Source: Bagarius yarrelli
Taxonomy: Eukaryota; Chordata; Actinopteri; Siluriformes; Sisoridae
Direction of reading: 5' to 3'
NCBI GenBank assembly: GCA_005784505.1
Contig: VCAZ01000184.1
Span: forward strand, 434,001-498,000
DNA: 64,000 nucleotides
Positions 23,240-33,911 of the stretch are shown here, in pieces. The notes beneath the pieces are model-generated. The model was given only the letters and a program-made list of their open reading frames with translations. It did not search any database and was not told the origin of the DNA. A program made the translations under genes and the position numbers. Position 1 is the first letter of the stretch. Each line of letters starts with the position of its first letter.

Positions 23240-24013
23240 TAAGAGTATCAAATCTTGTAATTAACACATTTTTTGCCATAAATAATATAGCTTTTAACCC
23301 CATACACGTCTTGTGTTACTATAGAAACGCTCATTTAATCAAGCGTATTAATATAAATTTTCCTTGTAGTAGTCAGGAACACAGTTCGCCTCCGGTTTTC
23401 TACTTTATTAGCACTTAAAATTCTAAACAGCTCAAGGCTAAATGACTCCTTACACTTGTTTACCTACTTATCATGCACCATCATTGACTTTTAAATACAA
23501 ATGAGTTATATTTGACTGTCGTCTGACTTGTACAGATCATCATTTCCAGCATTGTAAGTGTTTATTTTCAGTGAAAAATAAAATAAGACTCACCGCTGTG
23601 CAGAGCTCAATAACAGGTTTCAGCACGGCACTGAATAAAAATGATTAATTTTGATTATTATGAATTCATTAAAATGTGTATGGCAATAAAAAAAACACAA
23701 AGGTTTACCTTTACCTGACAACATTTGAGCGCTGAATTTAATTTTTATTTACCTATTCTGTCCTATCAGTCTCTGTCGCTTACTTTGTTCCTCTCTTTTA
23801 TAAATCATTCATTAGACATTAACCTACCAGTTTTGGTTGCAAGAGTCTTCATAGCATTAACTTCCTGGAACTGTGGGAAAAAAAAAAGACAACTGATCTT
23901 CCGAAATATCCGAAACGCTAGGGTAGATTTAGATTTTGCACTGATTAAAGTCTGTTTAAAGGGCATTGGGATAATTACGAGCAGGTGAGTTTCATTAGTA
24001 CTCATTAGGTAAG
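23240..24013. other. unannotated AT-rich DNA
   Basis: No gene or recognised repeat; open frames at 23725-24035 on both strands lack signatures. Confidence 0.45.
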
Positions 24014-24595
24014 TAAGGCTACATTCACACTCCAAGGCTTATTTTTTTTTTTTGTGTAGCTGTTTACATTGTTGTTTTAAATATGGCCAATATCTGATTT
24101 CCAGTATGAACTGATAACGGTCCTAAACTGACCCACATGCACAAAAGAACAAATTCTACATCTTCTGTAGCATCCGGTCAGACGGAAGACGCTGAAGGCA
24201 GCATAGATTTATAAGGTGATGTGCAGTGATGACAGTGAATTAATAAACAGTTGTTGAGAAGGAAGAGGATAAGAAGAAAAAGGGACAAACTTTTCATAGC
24301 AGCATGTTGTGGCACAGAGGCGGCTACTTCAGTATGGAGGCATGTGTGGATGTAGAGCCGGAGTCAGGAGTGGATGGACCGTGACGTCAACGACTTCAGC
24401 TATATTGATTATATATCAACTGTTTGTACATGAAACCGTTCACACTGCATTCACTGAAAACCATCTAAACTGTGTTTTAATTAAATACCACATAGCGAAG
24501 AGGCACAAATCGGAATTGAAAAGATCAGATTGTATGTGGTTTGTGCCGTTTGCGCTGTCATGAGAAAAACCAATCTGAGTGTAAACGTAGCTTTA
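24014..24595. mobile_element. 582-bp MITE-like DNA element
   Basis: Bounded by inverted ends: taaggctacattcacactc at 24014-24032 and gagtgtaaacgtagcttta at 24577-24595, which match at 16 of 19 positions. The interior has no transposase. The ends resemble those of dispersed fish DNA elements; the superfamily is not settled. A related right end occurs at 62994-63013. Confidence 0.65.
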
Positions 24596-24649
24596 GAGGA
24601 GGAATAGGAGCTTGAAACTGATGTTGAAGTTGTTAGTTTTGTAAATATA

Positions 24650-24944
24650 GAAATTTAGCCAAAAATATGTGGACATGTGATTATCACACACATTTGGTTC
24701 TTCCACACTTGACAATTTTTTATGTCAAAGTTATAATCCCACAATTGAATGAGAATGTCCTCGTATCCTGATGTGTTCCGATTTCCTCTCACTTCCAGCA
24801 TGACGGTGCCCTTGTGCACAAAACAAGGTTTAGAATGACAACATTTTCTAAGGTTGGTGTAGAAAAATCCTGGATGTTATTTATAGAGCCCTGACCTCGA
24901 CCCTAGTGAACAACTTTAGAATAAACAAAACCCAGATCTCCTGA
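24650..24944 (+). mobile_element. Tc1/mariner relic, left part of a split copy
   Basis: Starts aaatatgtggacatgtgatt and continues collinearly with the 160-680 family. Frames read HDGALVHK (near 24801), matching the HDN-P-HK region, then SPDLDPSEQL (near 24888), matching the SPDLNP-E motif just before the final catalytic acidic residue. Frameshifts and stops abolish the ORF. The homology breaks at a MITE and resumes at 25108. Confidence 0.75.
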
Positions 24945-25101
24945 TCAAGGGATGTCTAAACCCGGTCCTGGAGGGCCGGTGTCCTGTTTCAAGTATACAT
25001 AACAACACCTTGATTAGTTGGTTCAGGTCTGTTTGATTAGGGTTAGAGTTAAAATCTGGAGCTAAACTCCGGCCATTCAGGGTGGAGTTTGGACACCCCT
25101 G
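24945..25101. mobile_element. hAT-type palindromic MITE, copy 2, nested
   Basis: Ends caagggatgtctaaac and gtttggacacccctg are inverted repeats; the inner arm is cggtcctggagggccggtgt. It interrupts a Tc1 relic. The flanks tctcctga (24937-24944) and tgtcctga (25100-25107) agree at 7 of 8 positions, fitting an 8-bp hAT target duplication. Confidence 0.75.
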
Positions 25102-25107
25102 TCCTGA

Positions 25108-25165
25108 CCGAATATCGGGGCCTGATCTCACAAATGTTGTTGTGGCTGAAAGAGACGATCATGTG
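25108..25165 (+). mobile_element. Tc1/mariner relic, right part of a split copy
   Basis: Continues 24650-24944: cgaatatcggggcctgatct and cacaaatgttgttgtggctg correspond to the segment that follows the break in the other copies. Confidence 0.7.
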
Positions 25166-25200
25166 GTATTTGTTTTTTAACATAGAAATAAAACCTTCAA

Positions 25201-25285
25201 AAACAGATATAGATTTAATGGTCTGGAGTCTGGTATGTACAGTAAAGTATATGTACCAGACCATCACTTCATACTGTATCTGTTT
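25201..25285. repeat. imperfect foldback
   Basis: Left arm aaacagatatagattta then atggtctgg; right arm ccagaccat then cacttcatactgtatctgttt. The inner 9 bases pair perfectly and the outer ends aaacagata pair with the T-rich right end. Confidence 0.6.
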
Positions 25286-25436
25286 ATTGCATCCCATAAG
25301 TCTTAACACCTTACTTTTACACCCATAACATCTGTCTAACCCACAACTTTGATGCCTACTTTTCTCTATGCTGTAGCCATAATAATTACCTTTACTTGAA
25401 TCAATAGATCCAAACAGAGATCCTTAAAGTTCGTTT

Positions 25437-25497
25437 CCAGTCACGTGACCTGTGTGCCGAACTGGCGGGCAAAACTATTAGCCAACATGGCGGCTTA
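25437..25497 (+). promoter_or_regulatory. promoter-like motif cluster (E-box, E2F-like, YY1-like)
   Basis: gtcacgtgac at 25440-25449 is a perfect palindromic E-box of the USF/TFE type. actggcgggcaaaa (about 25461) is E2F-like. ccaacatggcggc at 25482-25494 fits the YY1 promoter motif. No downstream exon was recognised. The cluster may equally belong to a transposon end. Confidence 0.3.
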
Positions 25498-26142
25498 CAT
25501 TTGGATCCCCATAAAAACACAGTCGGAGCTGAACAAATTTTTCTTCTGTTTTAAGCTATGAATATTTGGATCACATATTCAAAATAAAAAAAAACACAAT
25601 ATAAGTTTTGGGCACCTGCGATCCATATACAGCACCTGCCACCGTATTTCAACCAATAAAAAAAACGCCATGTTTCGCCATGACACTTTATCGTTGTTTA
25701 CATTTATCTTGTGGAGAATCTCTTACTTCATTGCCGCCAGAATGAAAGCATACAAAAGTGTAATCATACCTTATTACAACCCTATTGAACACTTTTATTG
25801 AAAAATCTAACCATATCCCAGACATCTGACATCCCAGACGTCTGAACAGTTAATTTGGAACAGTTAATCTGTAAGCAAATCCCCACAGCCACACATAAAA
25901 GTGGAATTTAGGGGGAAAAATTGGATAATAAGACAAAGTGCTGTGATAGTTATGTGACCCTACACTTATTTTCTGTATATATGTGTAAATTAAGATTTCT
26001 AAAACAACTCAATACTACTCAAGCAGGTACAATATTTTAATAATTTTTTCCCCCTGATCATTGAAAAAGTATGCGCTATACAGTATGGTTCTGGTTATGC
26101 CCTTAAACACTTGAATCATACAGTATACATACAGCATGGTTA
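25498..26142. other. unannotated AT-rich DNA
   Basis: No gene or recognised repeat. Confidence 0.45.
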
Positions 26143-26240
26143 TGGGTAGTAGTACATAGACATGTAGTACTTCCAAATTTCCTTTAATCTAGTTTTTAAG
26201 GTAATTTGGAAGTACTACATGACTACATACTACTACTTGA
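26143..26240. repeat. foldback with perfect 19-bp arms
   Basis: catgtagtacttccaaatt (26161-26179) is the exact reverse complement of 26203-26221, with a 23-bp loop. Pairing continues imperfectly outward (gtagtagta / tactactac), giving arms of nearly 40 bp. Confidence 0.85.
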
Positions 26241-26909
26241 ATAATGAATTATTATATATTAACTTGAATTTATATTATATTTCCCAACTTGCTGGTTCGA
26301 TATATTTAGCTAAACCAAAGAAATAAGACACACTGGAATTTACATCACCCACATGTGTACTGCATAGCAACAGACGCCCCCGAGGTAAACTGGAGACAAC
26401 TGTGAATTTTTCCCCTCACACTCACTTTCACTCAAAGGTGTAAAAAAAGCTCCAGTATTAAGTGTTATAGCCTGGAAATCCCTGCACATAGAGACAATTT
26501 GACATTTTTCTCCTGCATTTATTCTTTTTGCTATGTAACCCACCCACAAGTAAAGCTCCACCACTGGAGATCCCGGGAGAAGAAAATAAAACGGAAACAG
26601 TGTTAAAAGATTTGGTTATGACTGAGGTGCAACTGTGTATATTTCTGTTAGCTTCTCTCTGGCTTACAACAGCTTCATCAAAGCGTGACATTTTACACTC
26701 AGCTATCGAGGCGTTAGACATATTCAAATCGACAGAGTGTTTTTACAAACATGTTAAACTGGCTTTTAATGTAACATGATCCGTAAAGGTAAACAGCATG
26801 GACCAGATTACACTACATTACCAACTTAAAAAGTATATTTTACGTAAAATAAGAACCTGTTTTATTAAAACTTGGTTTTAAACTGTTGCCTCTCAGAAAG
26901 ACATCCAAT
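26241..26909. other. unannotated DNA
   Basis: Overlapping open frames at 26340-26779 on both strands have no family signature. No repeat recognised. Confidence 0.4.
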
Positions 26910-27083
26910 GGGGAAGTGGTAGCTTAGTAGTTAATGTGCTGAGTTGTTCATTGGAAGACCTTGAGAACCTGGGTTCAAGCCCCACCCACTGTTGGTGTCC
27001 TTGAGCAAGACCCTCAACACTTTCTGCTCCAAGGGCGCTCTATTATAGCTGACCCTGTCTGCCAAATGCTGTAAATGTAAATC
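26910..27083 (+). mobile_element. chimeric tRNA-SINE (family B body, family A tail)
   Basis: Head gggaagtggtagcttagtag and body ttgagcaagaccctcaacac, ctgctccaagggcgctctat and agctgaccctg are family B. The sequence then switches to tctgccaaatgctgtaaatg, the extreme 3' end of family A. Confidence 0.8.
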
Positions 27084-27524
27084 TAATATCATTTTCTATG
27101 TAGGTAGAAATATAGTTCATGTAGGTGACTTTTGGTGCACTAACACACAAGCTGTTGCGTTGAATCAGGTGTCTTAAAGCTGCACAAATCATTCCACTCT
27201 GAAGGTCTTCTTGCCTTTAGATCTAAAACCTATGCTCTTATAATGTAGCATTTATTTTTTCACACGCTCCCTACTATAATGTGTTTTTTTTAAGGTGCCT
27301 TTGTTTGAAAGGGCAGCAAACTCCGTGTGTCTGTGTGTTTGTGTGAGTTTTTTCCTGACATACAGGATATTACATTGAAAAGTTTGACATTTATTTTTTC
27401 GCTGGAAATCCCTAAAAAAATGGTAGATTTATCGAGGTCATGTGATGTTTAGCACACACTTAATAGACTTAAACCCTTGTTACTAACACCTTTTTGTTTT
27501 TGGTGTTGGGTAAGAGACTTTGAC
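27084..27524. other. unannotated DNA
   Basis: No gene or recognised repeat. Confidence 0.45.
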
Positions 27525-27575
27525 ATTTATGACATTATTTATTTGGCAGATCATTTTATCGAAAGAAGCCACTGA
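27525..27575 (-). mobile_element. SINE/LINE tail fragment
   Basis: ttatttggcagatcatttta and cgaaagaagccactg resemble the antisense of the family A-like tail. Too short to classify firmly. Confidence 0.35.
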
Positions 27576-27586
27576 GGCGAGTATAA

Positions 27587-27880
27587 TTTGGAACCCAAAG
27601 GTGCAGTTTATTTACAAATTTACACGCTTGGAAAAAACCAAATATAAACTAAACCTGACTTAAATTAGCTTAGCTTGACTTAAACACAAACCATAAACAT
27701 AGACTCAGCACAGTGATACAGGAACAAATCATAATCCATGACCAAGACAATAGGAAACACAGGGGCTTTAAATACACAAGACTAACCAACGGGAACAAGA
27801 CACATGGACAAGAGGATCACGTGACAGGAACACACAGGGAACAAAGATAACATAAGGAACAAGCTGTAACAAGGAACATC
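27587..27880 (-). mobile_element. LTR-like repeat, antisense copy
   Basis: Reverse complement matches the repeat at 34663-35172: gcagtttatttacaa mirrors that copy's ttgtaaataaactgc next to its 3' end. A TATA-like gctttaaatacac occupies the position of gcttatatacccc. No coding part is present. Confidence 0.5.
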
Positions 27881-28084
27881 CTGTAACTGTATAAATGTCT
27901 TGTACAAAGTATGTTGAGCTTGTGATGGAGCGTTACTAGACTGCGCCAGGAGCAAACAAAACCCCACAATGCTTTAACGTCCAAACAAACCTGCTCCACA
28001 AGCTGGGCAAAATCACAATGCTCTACTTCGGAACTGAACTGGAGAATCATGGACTTTGGCAGTTTGCGTTTAGTGCATTTTTAA

Positions 28085-28264
28085 TTTACATTTACTGCAT
28101 CTGGTAGACGCCCTTATTCAGAGCAACTTACATTTATCTCTGTTATGCAACTGAGCAATTAAGGGGTAAGGGCCATGCTCAGGGACCCAACTTGGTGCTA
28201 GGACTCGAACCCCAATATTCCAGGTATCAGTTCAATACCCTAAGCACTGAGCCACCTTTTCCCC
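28085..28264 (-). mobile_element. tRNA-derived SINE (family A)
   Basis: Complete minus-strand copy: tail gtagacgcccttattcagag, body aactgagcaattaaggggta, head gactcgaaccccaatattcc to gagccaccttttcccc. Confidence 0.85.
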
Positions 28265-29000
28265 TATTTTCTTATGTTTTACTCTTTTTCTTGGTACGAG
28301 CCACTCACGGTTGCTTTGCCATTCCATGCCCTTCTCCTTGCAGCCATTCATGCCTATTTAAGCTGCATTTTCTGTAAACTGAAAGCGGGTGGATTTATAA
28401 CCCCTTAAACAAAACCTTCCTGTCCACAGAACTGTTGCTTGTTGCAATCATTGTTTCTGAGTAAACACTACAGATGTACATAAAAAAAATCAACCCTGTT
28501 TGAGGTGTTTCTTAGTGGATGATGTAGGAACTGTATATGAGCTGCATATTTATAATGAATAGTGTCGATGCTTGTGAGACATTTCGTGTCAGTTTTGATA
28601 AGCGGCCATTAAGAGGTACTGTGATGTTCTACCCAACACTTAAATTCAATGCTTTCGGCAGTCACTGCACACGACCTGATCCACCCTGTCACATATTAAA
28701 CCGTGATGGATGCGTCAAAAGTCCATTACTCCATTCAGCCATGCACTGCTGTAATGAAAATGGCTACATTCCCAGTAACACACGACAATTTCACCCTAGA
28801 TGCATGAAGTATCTCTTTGCTTCTAAATAATGTAAGAAAGGTCATCTTGACCATAAAACACAGTGTAAAGCACTCAGATGGCCTGCCTACTGCTTAGTTT
28901 AGTAATTTGCCTCTTAATTTAGTTCGAAGTTAGAAAAATAGGAAGGGGGAGACGTTGTTTCTGGAGCAAGTCTACTGCAAGGCATGAGGTTGGATTAGAA
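28265..29000. other. unannotated DNA
   Basis: An open frame of 97 codons (28537-28830, plus) has no recognisable domain or splice context and is likely chance. Confidence 0.45.
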
Positions 29001-29013
29001 AATATTAGTTATT

Positions 29014-29144
29014 TTTTGGGGGCATTTTTGCTTTTTATTGATAGAATAGAAGGAATGAAATGGGGGGGATATAGAGAGAGGTGGGAACGGAAAGGACCCG
29101 ACCCGGCTGCCGGCGCCTTAACCCACTGCACCGCGACGCCGGCT
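29014..29144 (-). mobile_element. short GC-rich tRNA-headed SINE with 13-bp target duplication
   Basis: A 131-bp insertion. On the minus strand it starts agccggcgtcgcggtgcagt gggttaaggcgccgg, a tRNA-like head. It then passes through a CT-rich part and ends with tcaataaaaagcaaaaatgc followed by C and A runs. aatattagttatt occurs exactly at 29001-29013 and 29145-29157. The element stands out as GC-rich in AT-rich DNA. Confidence 0.8.
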
Positions 29145-29157
29145 AATATTAGTTATT

Positions 29158-29643
29158 AAACCAATAACGGATTTAAATTATTTGTTCCACATTGACATTT
29201 GCTTGAGAATTAATACAGATGTGAGTTCCTGATTGCATACATTTCATGGATCACTACCTAACAAATGCCTACACACACAGCGCAGTTAAAACCCCACATA
29301 AAAATTAATCATTGCTTCCATAGCCTGTCAGTTCAACTTACAGTTCCAACTAGTGAAAATTAAAGTCAGTAGACCTGAAAAAATGATAAAGTTTGCACAC
29401 GCTTTGAATAAAACAAAGAAAGACAAAGACATCTTACTGATTACAGCAAGATATTTAATGTGTTTCTTTATTACCACATGTATTGGATTAAATGTTGTTT
29501 ATATAGAAAAATTATTATTAAAAGCGACATTATTTTATACACTAGCTTGTTGTAATTTGTTCTAGAAACTTTTAGAACCCTATTTTTTTTTTTACACTTT
29601 TCAAATACCCTGAAGATTAAAAAACTATTTCCTTTTAGTTAGT
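29158..29643. other. unannotated AT-rich DNA
   Basis: No gene or recognised repeat. Confidence 0.45.
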
Positions 29644-29930
29644 TATTCATTCATTGATCTTATACCCACTTATTCTCTAATTCGGGGTCACAGGGATCTG
29701 TTGGAGTCTATCTCAGCAGTCTCTGAAAGGGCGAAAGGCAGGAAGGGTACTACACCCTGAACAGGTCACCAGTCCATCACAAGGCCACACAGACACTCAC
29801 ACCTATGGACAATTCAGAATCACCAATCAAACTAACATACAGGTTTCTGGACTAGAAAACCAGAGTACCTGGAGTAAACCCACACAAGCATGGGGAGTCC
29901 ACACAGAAAGGTAACAGTGCTAACCACTAA
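29644..29930 (-). mobile_element. Mermaid/DANA-type SINE with internal deletion
   Basis: Minus-strand copy with gggtcacagggatctgttgg, acaggtcaccagtccatcac and acccacacaagcatggggag. The part between the promoter-proximal block and the tRNA head is missing (about 50 bp), so the head is reduced to aacagtgctaaccactaa. Confidence 0.85.
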
Positions 29931-30211
29931 AAGAAGCGGGGTATTAATTGACAATCACATGTATGCTGTCCATGGTCCTGAAATAAAGCACATCATATCC
30001 TTTATTTACAAATCCATCTATCTTTTGTACCAAGTATCTCATACAGGAGGGATTTGCAGGGAGCCTATCACAGGATCCATCACTTAACAGGGCAACTGAG
30101 TGTAAAAAGTATATGGCGGAACACCTGAAGCATAGGAGGGAAACATGCAAACACCACACTCAGAGGGCAAGGGCAGATTGAGCCTTTGCGCTAAATTGTT
30201 TTCATCCGGCT

Positions 30212-30418
30212 ATTTACATTTAAATTTCTGGCATTTGGCAGACACTATAATCCACAGTGCCTAAGATTTATCTCATTTTTATTTAACTAAGTCATCAAGG
30301 ATTAAGGGCTTTGCTAAGAGGGCAGCAGCCTCAGCTTGGTGGTGCTGGGAATTAAACCTAGGTTTTTCCCCAACCTCTAACCTACCAAATGCCCTAAGCA
30401 AGGTCGTACCTCTCCCTC
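30212..30418 (-). mobile_element. tRNA-derived SINE (family A), decayed
   Basis: Tail tttggcagacactataatcc, body caaggattaagggctttgct, head ggtggtgctgggaattaaac. Indels near 30370-30418 scramble the 5' end. Confidence 0.7.
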
Positions 30419-30832
30419 CCAAAGTTGTGCTGCATCATGACTGCCCCTGTGCTTTGACCCCAATTTTCTAGACGGATATTTGCAAATAAATAATTTGACT
30501 GTGCAGCAATGTCTATCTGACCCTTATTCTTCCATTTCACCCTTATTCTTTCATTTCACAGGAATGTGATGAATTGTGAAATCAGATATTTTGGAAGTAT
30601 ACACAAAAATACAAGACACAGTATAGTCTGGGGATATAAATACATAACTGAAAACTATTGTTTTTTTTTTTTATTTAACAACAGAAAAAAGAACAGGTTT
30701 TTTTTCCCCATACAGAGTATGACTATTATTCAATCTTGTAATCTGAAATTAAAATCACACAATTTACATTTTACATTTGTAACCTTTAGTTTCATCTTTA
30801 TCAACAAACGTCAACAACAAGGACTTCTTGTT
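30419..30832. other. unannotated DNA
   Basis: Contains tandem acccttattctt(t/c)catttca (about 30520-30560) and a T12 run near 30660. No gene. Confidence 0.45.
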
Positions 30833-31116
30833 GGGCAGTGGTAGCTCAAATGGTTAAGGTGCTGCGGCGTTGATCTGAAGACCAGGAAAACCTGGGTTCA
30901 AGCCCCACCACCGCCAGCCTAAGTTGTTGATCTGAAGACCAGGAGGACCTAAGTTCAAGCCATCCAGTCAGCCACTGTTGGATCCTTAAGCAAGTCCCTT
31001 AACCCTTCCTGCTCCAGGGGCACTGTATCATATCTGACCCCCTCCCATCTAAGATGGGATATGCGAAGAAAGAATTTTACTGTGCTGTAAAAGTATATGT
31101 GACAAAGAAAGGCATT
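30833..31116 (+). mobile_element. tRNA-derived SINE (family B), duplicated box-B region
   Basis: Family B shares the tRNA-like head type with family A but has a different body (cttcctgctccaggggcact, aagatgggatatgcgaagaa) and ends tttactgtgctgtaaaag, then caaagaaaggc. Here a 36-bp segment with the box-B-like tRNA part is present twice, at 30869-30904 and 30926-30961 (57 bp apart). Confidence 0.85.
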
Positions 31117-32267
31117 TACCTAACTTTGAAAAGCTGTTGTTGTATTTTTATAGTATGTTTATCGTAGTACAGCAGTGATTGGTGTACTGGGTAGCATTTT
31201 AACCGTAGGCCCAAGTTTCAGTTTATGCGATGACCTCATAGGTATTTTTGTTTTCTCACATCGCCCAAGTAGCTTCACTATACTGTGCCCCATGGTGCAT
31301 TTCTGATCAATACAGGGTGTATTACCAAATACTACAGCAAGAATAAAGCAATAACTAAATATGGCAGTAAATATAATACTAGCACAAATCCACACTGCAA
31401 CCAAGGCATATATATATATATATACACACACATTATATACTCTACTGATCCATGAGAGCATGGCACTTCCATATCAATATTCAGGGTGGAATTTAACAGA
31501 TAACCTTTAATTGAAGACCAAGCAGCACTGAACCAGGAAGCAGGTATCAAATACCAGATTATAAGATAACTCACGTAATTAGGATGGTACCGTTTTCAAT
31601 AAAAAACAGACTATAGTTGCCCTTAAAAGATGCCACAAAAACAAAAATCTACTAGGAGTCGACTAACTAATGCATTAAACCCCAATTCGGGATTTGACTT
31701 TCTGCTTGTTTAGCGGGTCAGTTAAGCAGTTAATGACTTGCAAACATGGAAATAAAGGGCTAGTGTAGAGTTAAAGGAAACTGACCTGAAAATAACCTAT
31801 TGCCCTATAAGGGGGTTTGATAAACAAGTCATGTTTCAGAGCAAATGTGAAATTAGATGAGAAAAAAGTCAAAATGGCTCTAATGGGTTTTACACAAAAA
31901 GCACGGCTGAATTAAAACATTCAGTATTTATAAACCGAATTGACTTTTGGTCCATTTGCAGCTGTTGTTTGGGGTTGAAAATAATTTCAGAGACCCTGGC
32001 TAAGGAGAAACGCTTACCAGATGAAAAGCACTGAGCTTTTTATAGCAAGGTAGAATATAAAAAAACTTGGTAATATGTGGACAGATTTCCTCTGCATCAA
32101 ATAAGTTTCCAAGTCCCCATTATATCCGTTTCTCCCCCCAGAAAATCATATTACAAATAACACAAAACTTATTTATCTTATGGTGATTTCCCAAAAAGTA
32201 ACTTTACAAAACACAAATAAATTGTCTCTCATTTCCTTCGATGTTCGTCAAAAGTAAGTGCACAAAC
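31117..32267. other. unique stretch with a candidate conserved block
   Basis: The 31690-32060 part is non-repetitive, with gtccatttgcagctgttgtt (E-box CAGCTG) near 31951 and TAAT-type sites. Short TA and CA runs lie near 31410-31435. Overlapping minus-strand frames at 31159-31574 have no signature. Confidence 0.35.
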
Positions 32268-32702
32268 GGTACAAGGGGAGAAAGGAAAAGAGACAAGAAG
32301 AAAATGAAAAAAAGGAAGAAGCCACAAGAAAAGGCAGAAAAGATGTAGGGAAGGACGAAAGTGGGAAAAGAAGGAAAAAGGAAATTAATAGGCAATAAAG
32401 ATGGGCAAGGAAGGAAAAAAAGTCAAGAAGGAAGAAAGTAAAAGTAACGATGGAAAGAAATAAAGAAATGGAGAGGCAAAAAAGAGAGGGCAAGGTAAGA
32501 CAGAAAAGAAGAGAGGCCAAGGGAAGGAAGAGGCAAAGAGAGGAAAGAAGGAAAAACAGGAAGGAAGAAGGAAGGAAGAAGGAAAGAGGCAAGAAAGAAG
32601 TGAAGGAAGGAATTAAAAAATAAGAAAAGAAATAGAAGAAGGAGGAAAGGAACAGAGGGAGGAAGGAAGGAAGAAAAAGGCAAGAAATAAGGGAAGAAAG
32701 GT
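32268..32702. repeat. polypurine tract (GGAA/GAAA-rich)
   Basis: About 435 bp nearly free of pyrimidines on the plus strand, rich in aaggaagg and gaagaaag units without a fixed period. Long Phe/Leu/Ser-rich minus-strand frames are artefacts. Confidence 0.9.
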
Positions 32703-32989
32703 GTTATAGAAGACATCGAGTTAATATGATGTTTCTTGCAGTTGGTCTAGATTATTTCTTATGTACATTTTTCCACTAATTTCTTTTAGCATGTTAACAC
32801 CTAATACATGAAAGGGCAACAAATAAAAATGACATTTCTTAGTGACACAGCTGTGATTCAAGCACTGTAAATTATCATTCTTGATCAGATGAACTGATTG
32901 AGGTAGTTTTTAACTTTCACAGCTTTATTCAAATAATAAGCTTTAATGTTTCAGCTCCTACTACTAGATAGAAATGTTGTACTTTTCTA

Positions 32990-33137
32990 GCATTAGACAG
33001 ATGCTCTTATCCTGAGCGACTTGCAATTCTCGCTTTTTTCAAAAATAGCTGAGCAATTAAATATTAAGGTGCTAGAAATTTAACCTATGATCTTCTGACA
33101 AGCATTCCAACACCTTAAGTACATAGCCCGTTCCCCT
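32990..33137 (-). mobile_element. tRNA-derived SINE (family A), decayed
   Basis: Tail gatgctcttatcctgagcga and part of the head (aacctatgatcttctgacaa) survive; the body is shortened. Confidence 0.7.
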
Positions 33138-33189
33138 TTTTTAAAAAATTATCTGGAAAAAAAAACAAAAAAAACTACATACCTAAATA

Positions 33190-33830
33190 AAAATATATGT
33201 AGCTTGTGGTGTTCCACAAGGTAGATATTTGGGTCCATTTTATGTTTTTTTATTATTATAAACAATTAATCATATGCTGTTGATAAAGCAATTTAGTTTT
33301 GTATGCAATTGCTTTAACAATGTTTTTCACAGCACATACTATAACTGAGCTGTAGAAAAAACTTGTGATTGGCTGCCAACAATTAAGCAATAGGTTTAAA
33401 TTAAAAAAACTAATTTGAAATTTAGAAAAGACTAAATGTATTGTCTTTAGTGATAAAAATAATATGATCAAGGCTCCTAAATCGAATATTTATCAATGGG
33501 GTACCAGTGAAAACAAGTAATAAATGTTAAGTTGCTGGGTGGCTTACATGACAATATGTTGTCATCATGGTCCAAATAAAGATTTAAATATAGGTAGCAC
33601 TATTGGAAAAGGTTTATAGCGGTGGCCAGGAAATGTTTTGCATCTTTAGTTTTAAAAGATGTAGTAAAGTTTTTAGTCTCATAGCATCTTGAGTACTGCC
33701 CTTTTGTATGATCAAGTGTATCTGACAAACATCTATAAAAACTTTAGATAGCTCAGAATAGAGCAGTCAGACTCGTGCATCATTATCTAATTTAGGCTAA
33801 TGTCAGTCACATGCACAGAAGTCATGATAG
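33190..33830 (+). mobile_element. non-LTR reverse transcriptase relic (L2/CR1/Rex-like)
   Basis: The frame ACGVPQGRYLGPFYVF near 33205 is the conserved GVPQGS-LGP reverse transcriptase motif just before the catalytic YxDD region. Downstream frames read TKCIVFSDKN (a thumb-like segment), then KLLGGLHDNMLSSWSK and, near 33760, AQNRAVRLVHHYLI, a segment typical of the C-terminal part of fish CR1-group LINEs. The YxDD box itself is not recognisable. Frameshifts and stops are frequent. The clade cannot be fixed without alignment. Confidence 0.7.
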
Positions 33831-33911
33831 CTGCCGGTCATTTTTTTTTTTGAAAAAAGCTTGTTTATGTGGGAGTTTAACATAATTGTTAGATTTGCGG
33901 ATATATTAGAT

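Noticed and set aside
28537..28830. 97-codon Cys-containing plus-strand frame as a small secreted protein
   Set aside because: No signal peptide, no cysteine spacing that I recognise and no repeat of the pattern nearby.
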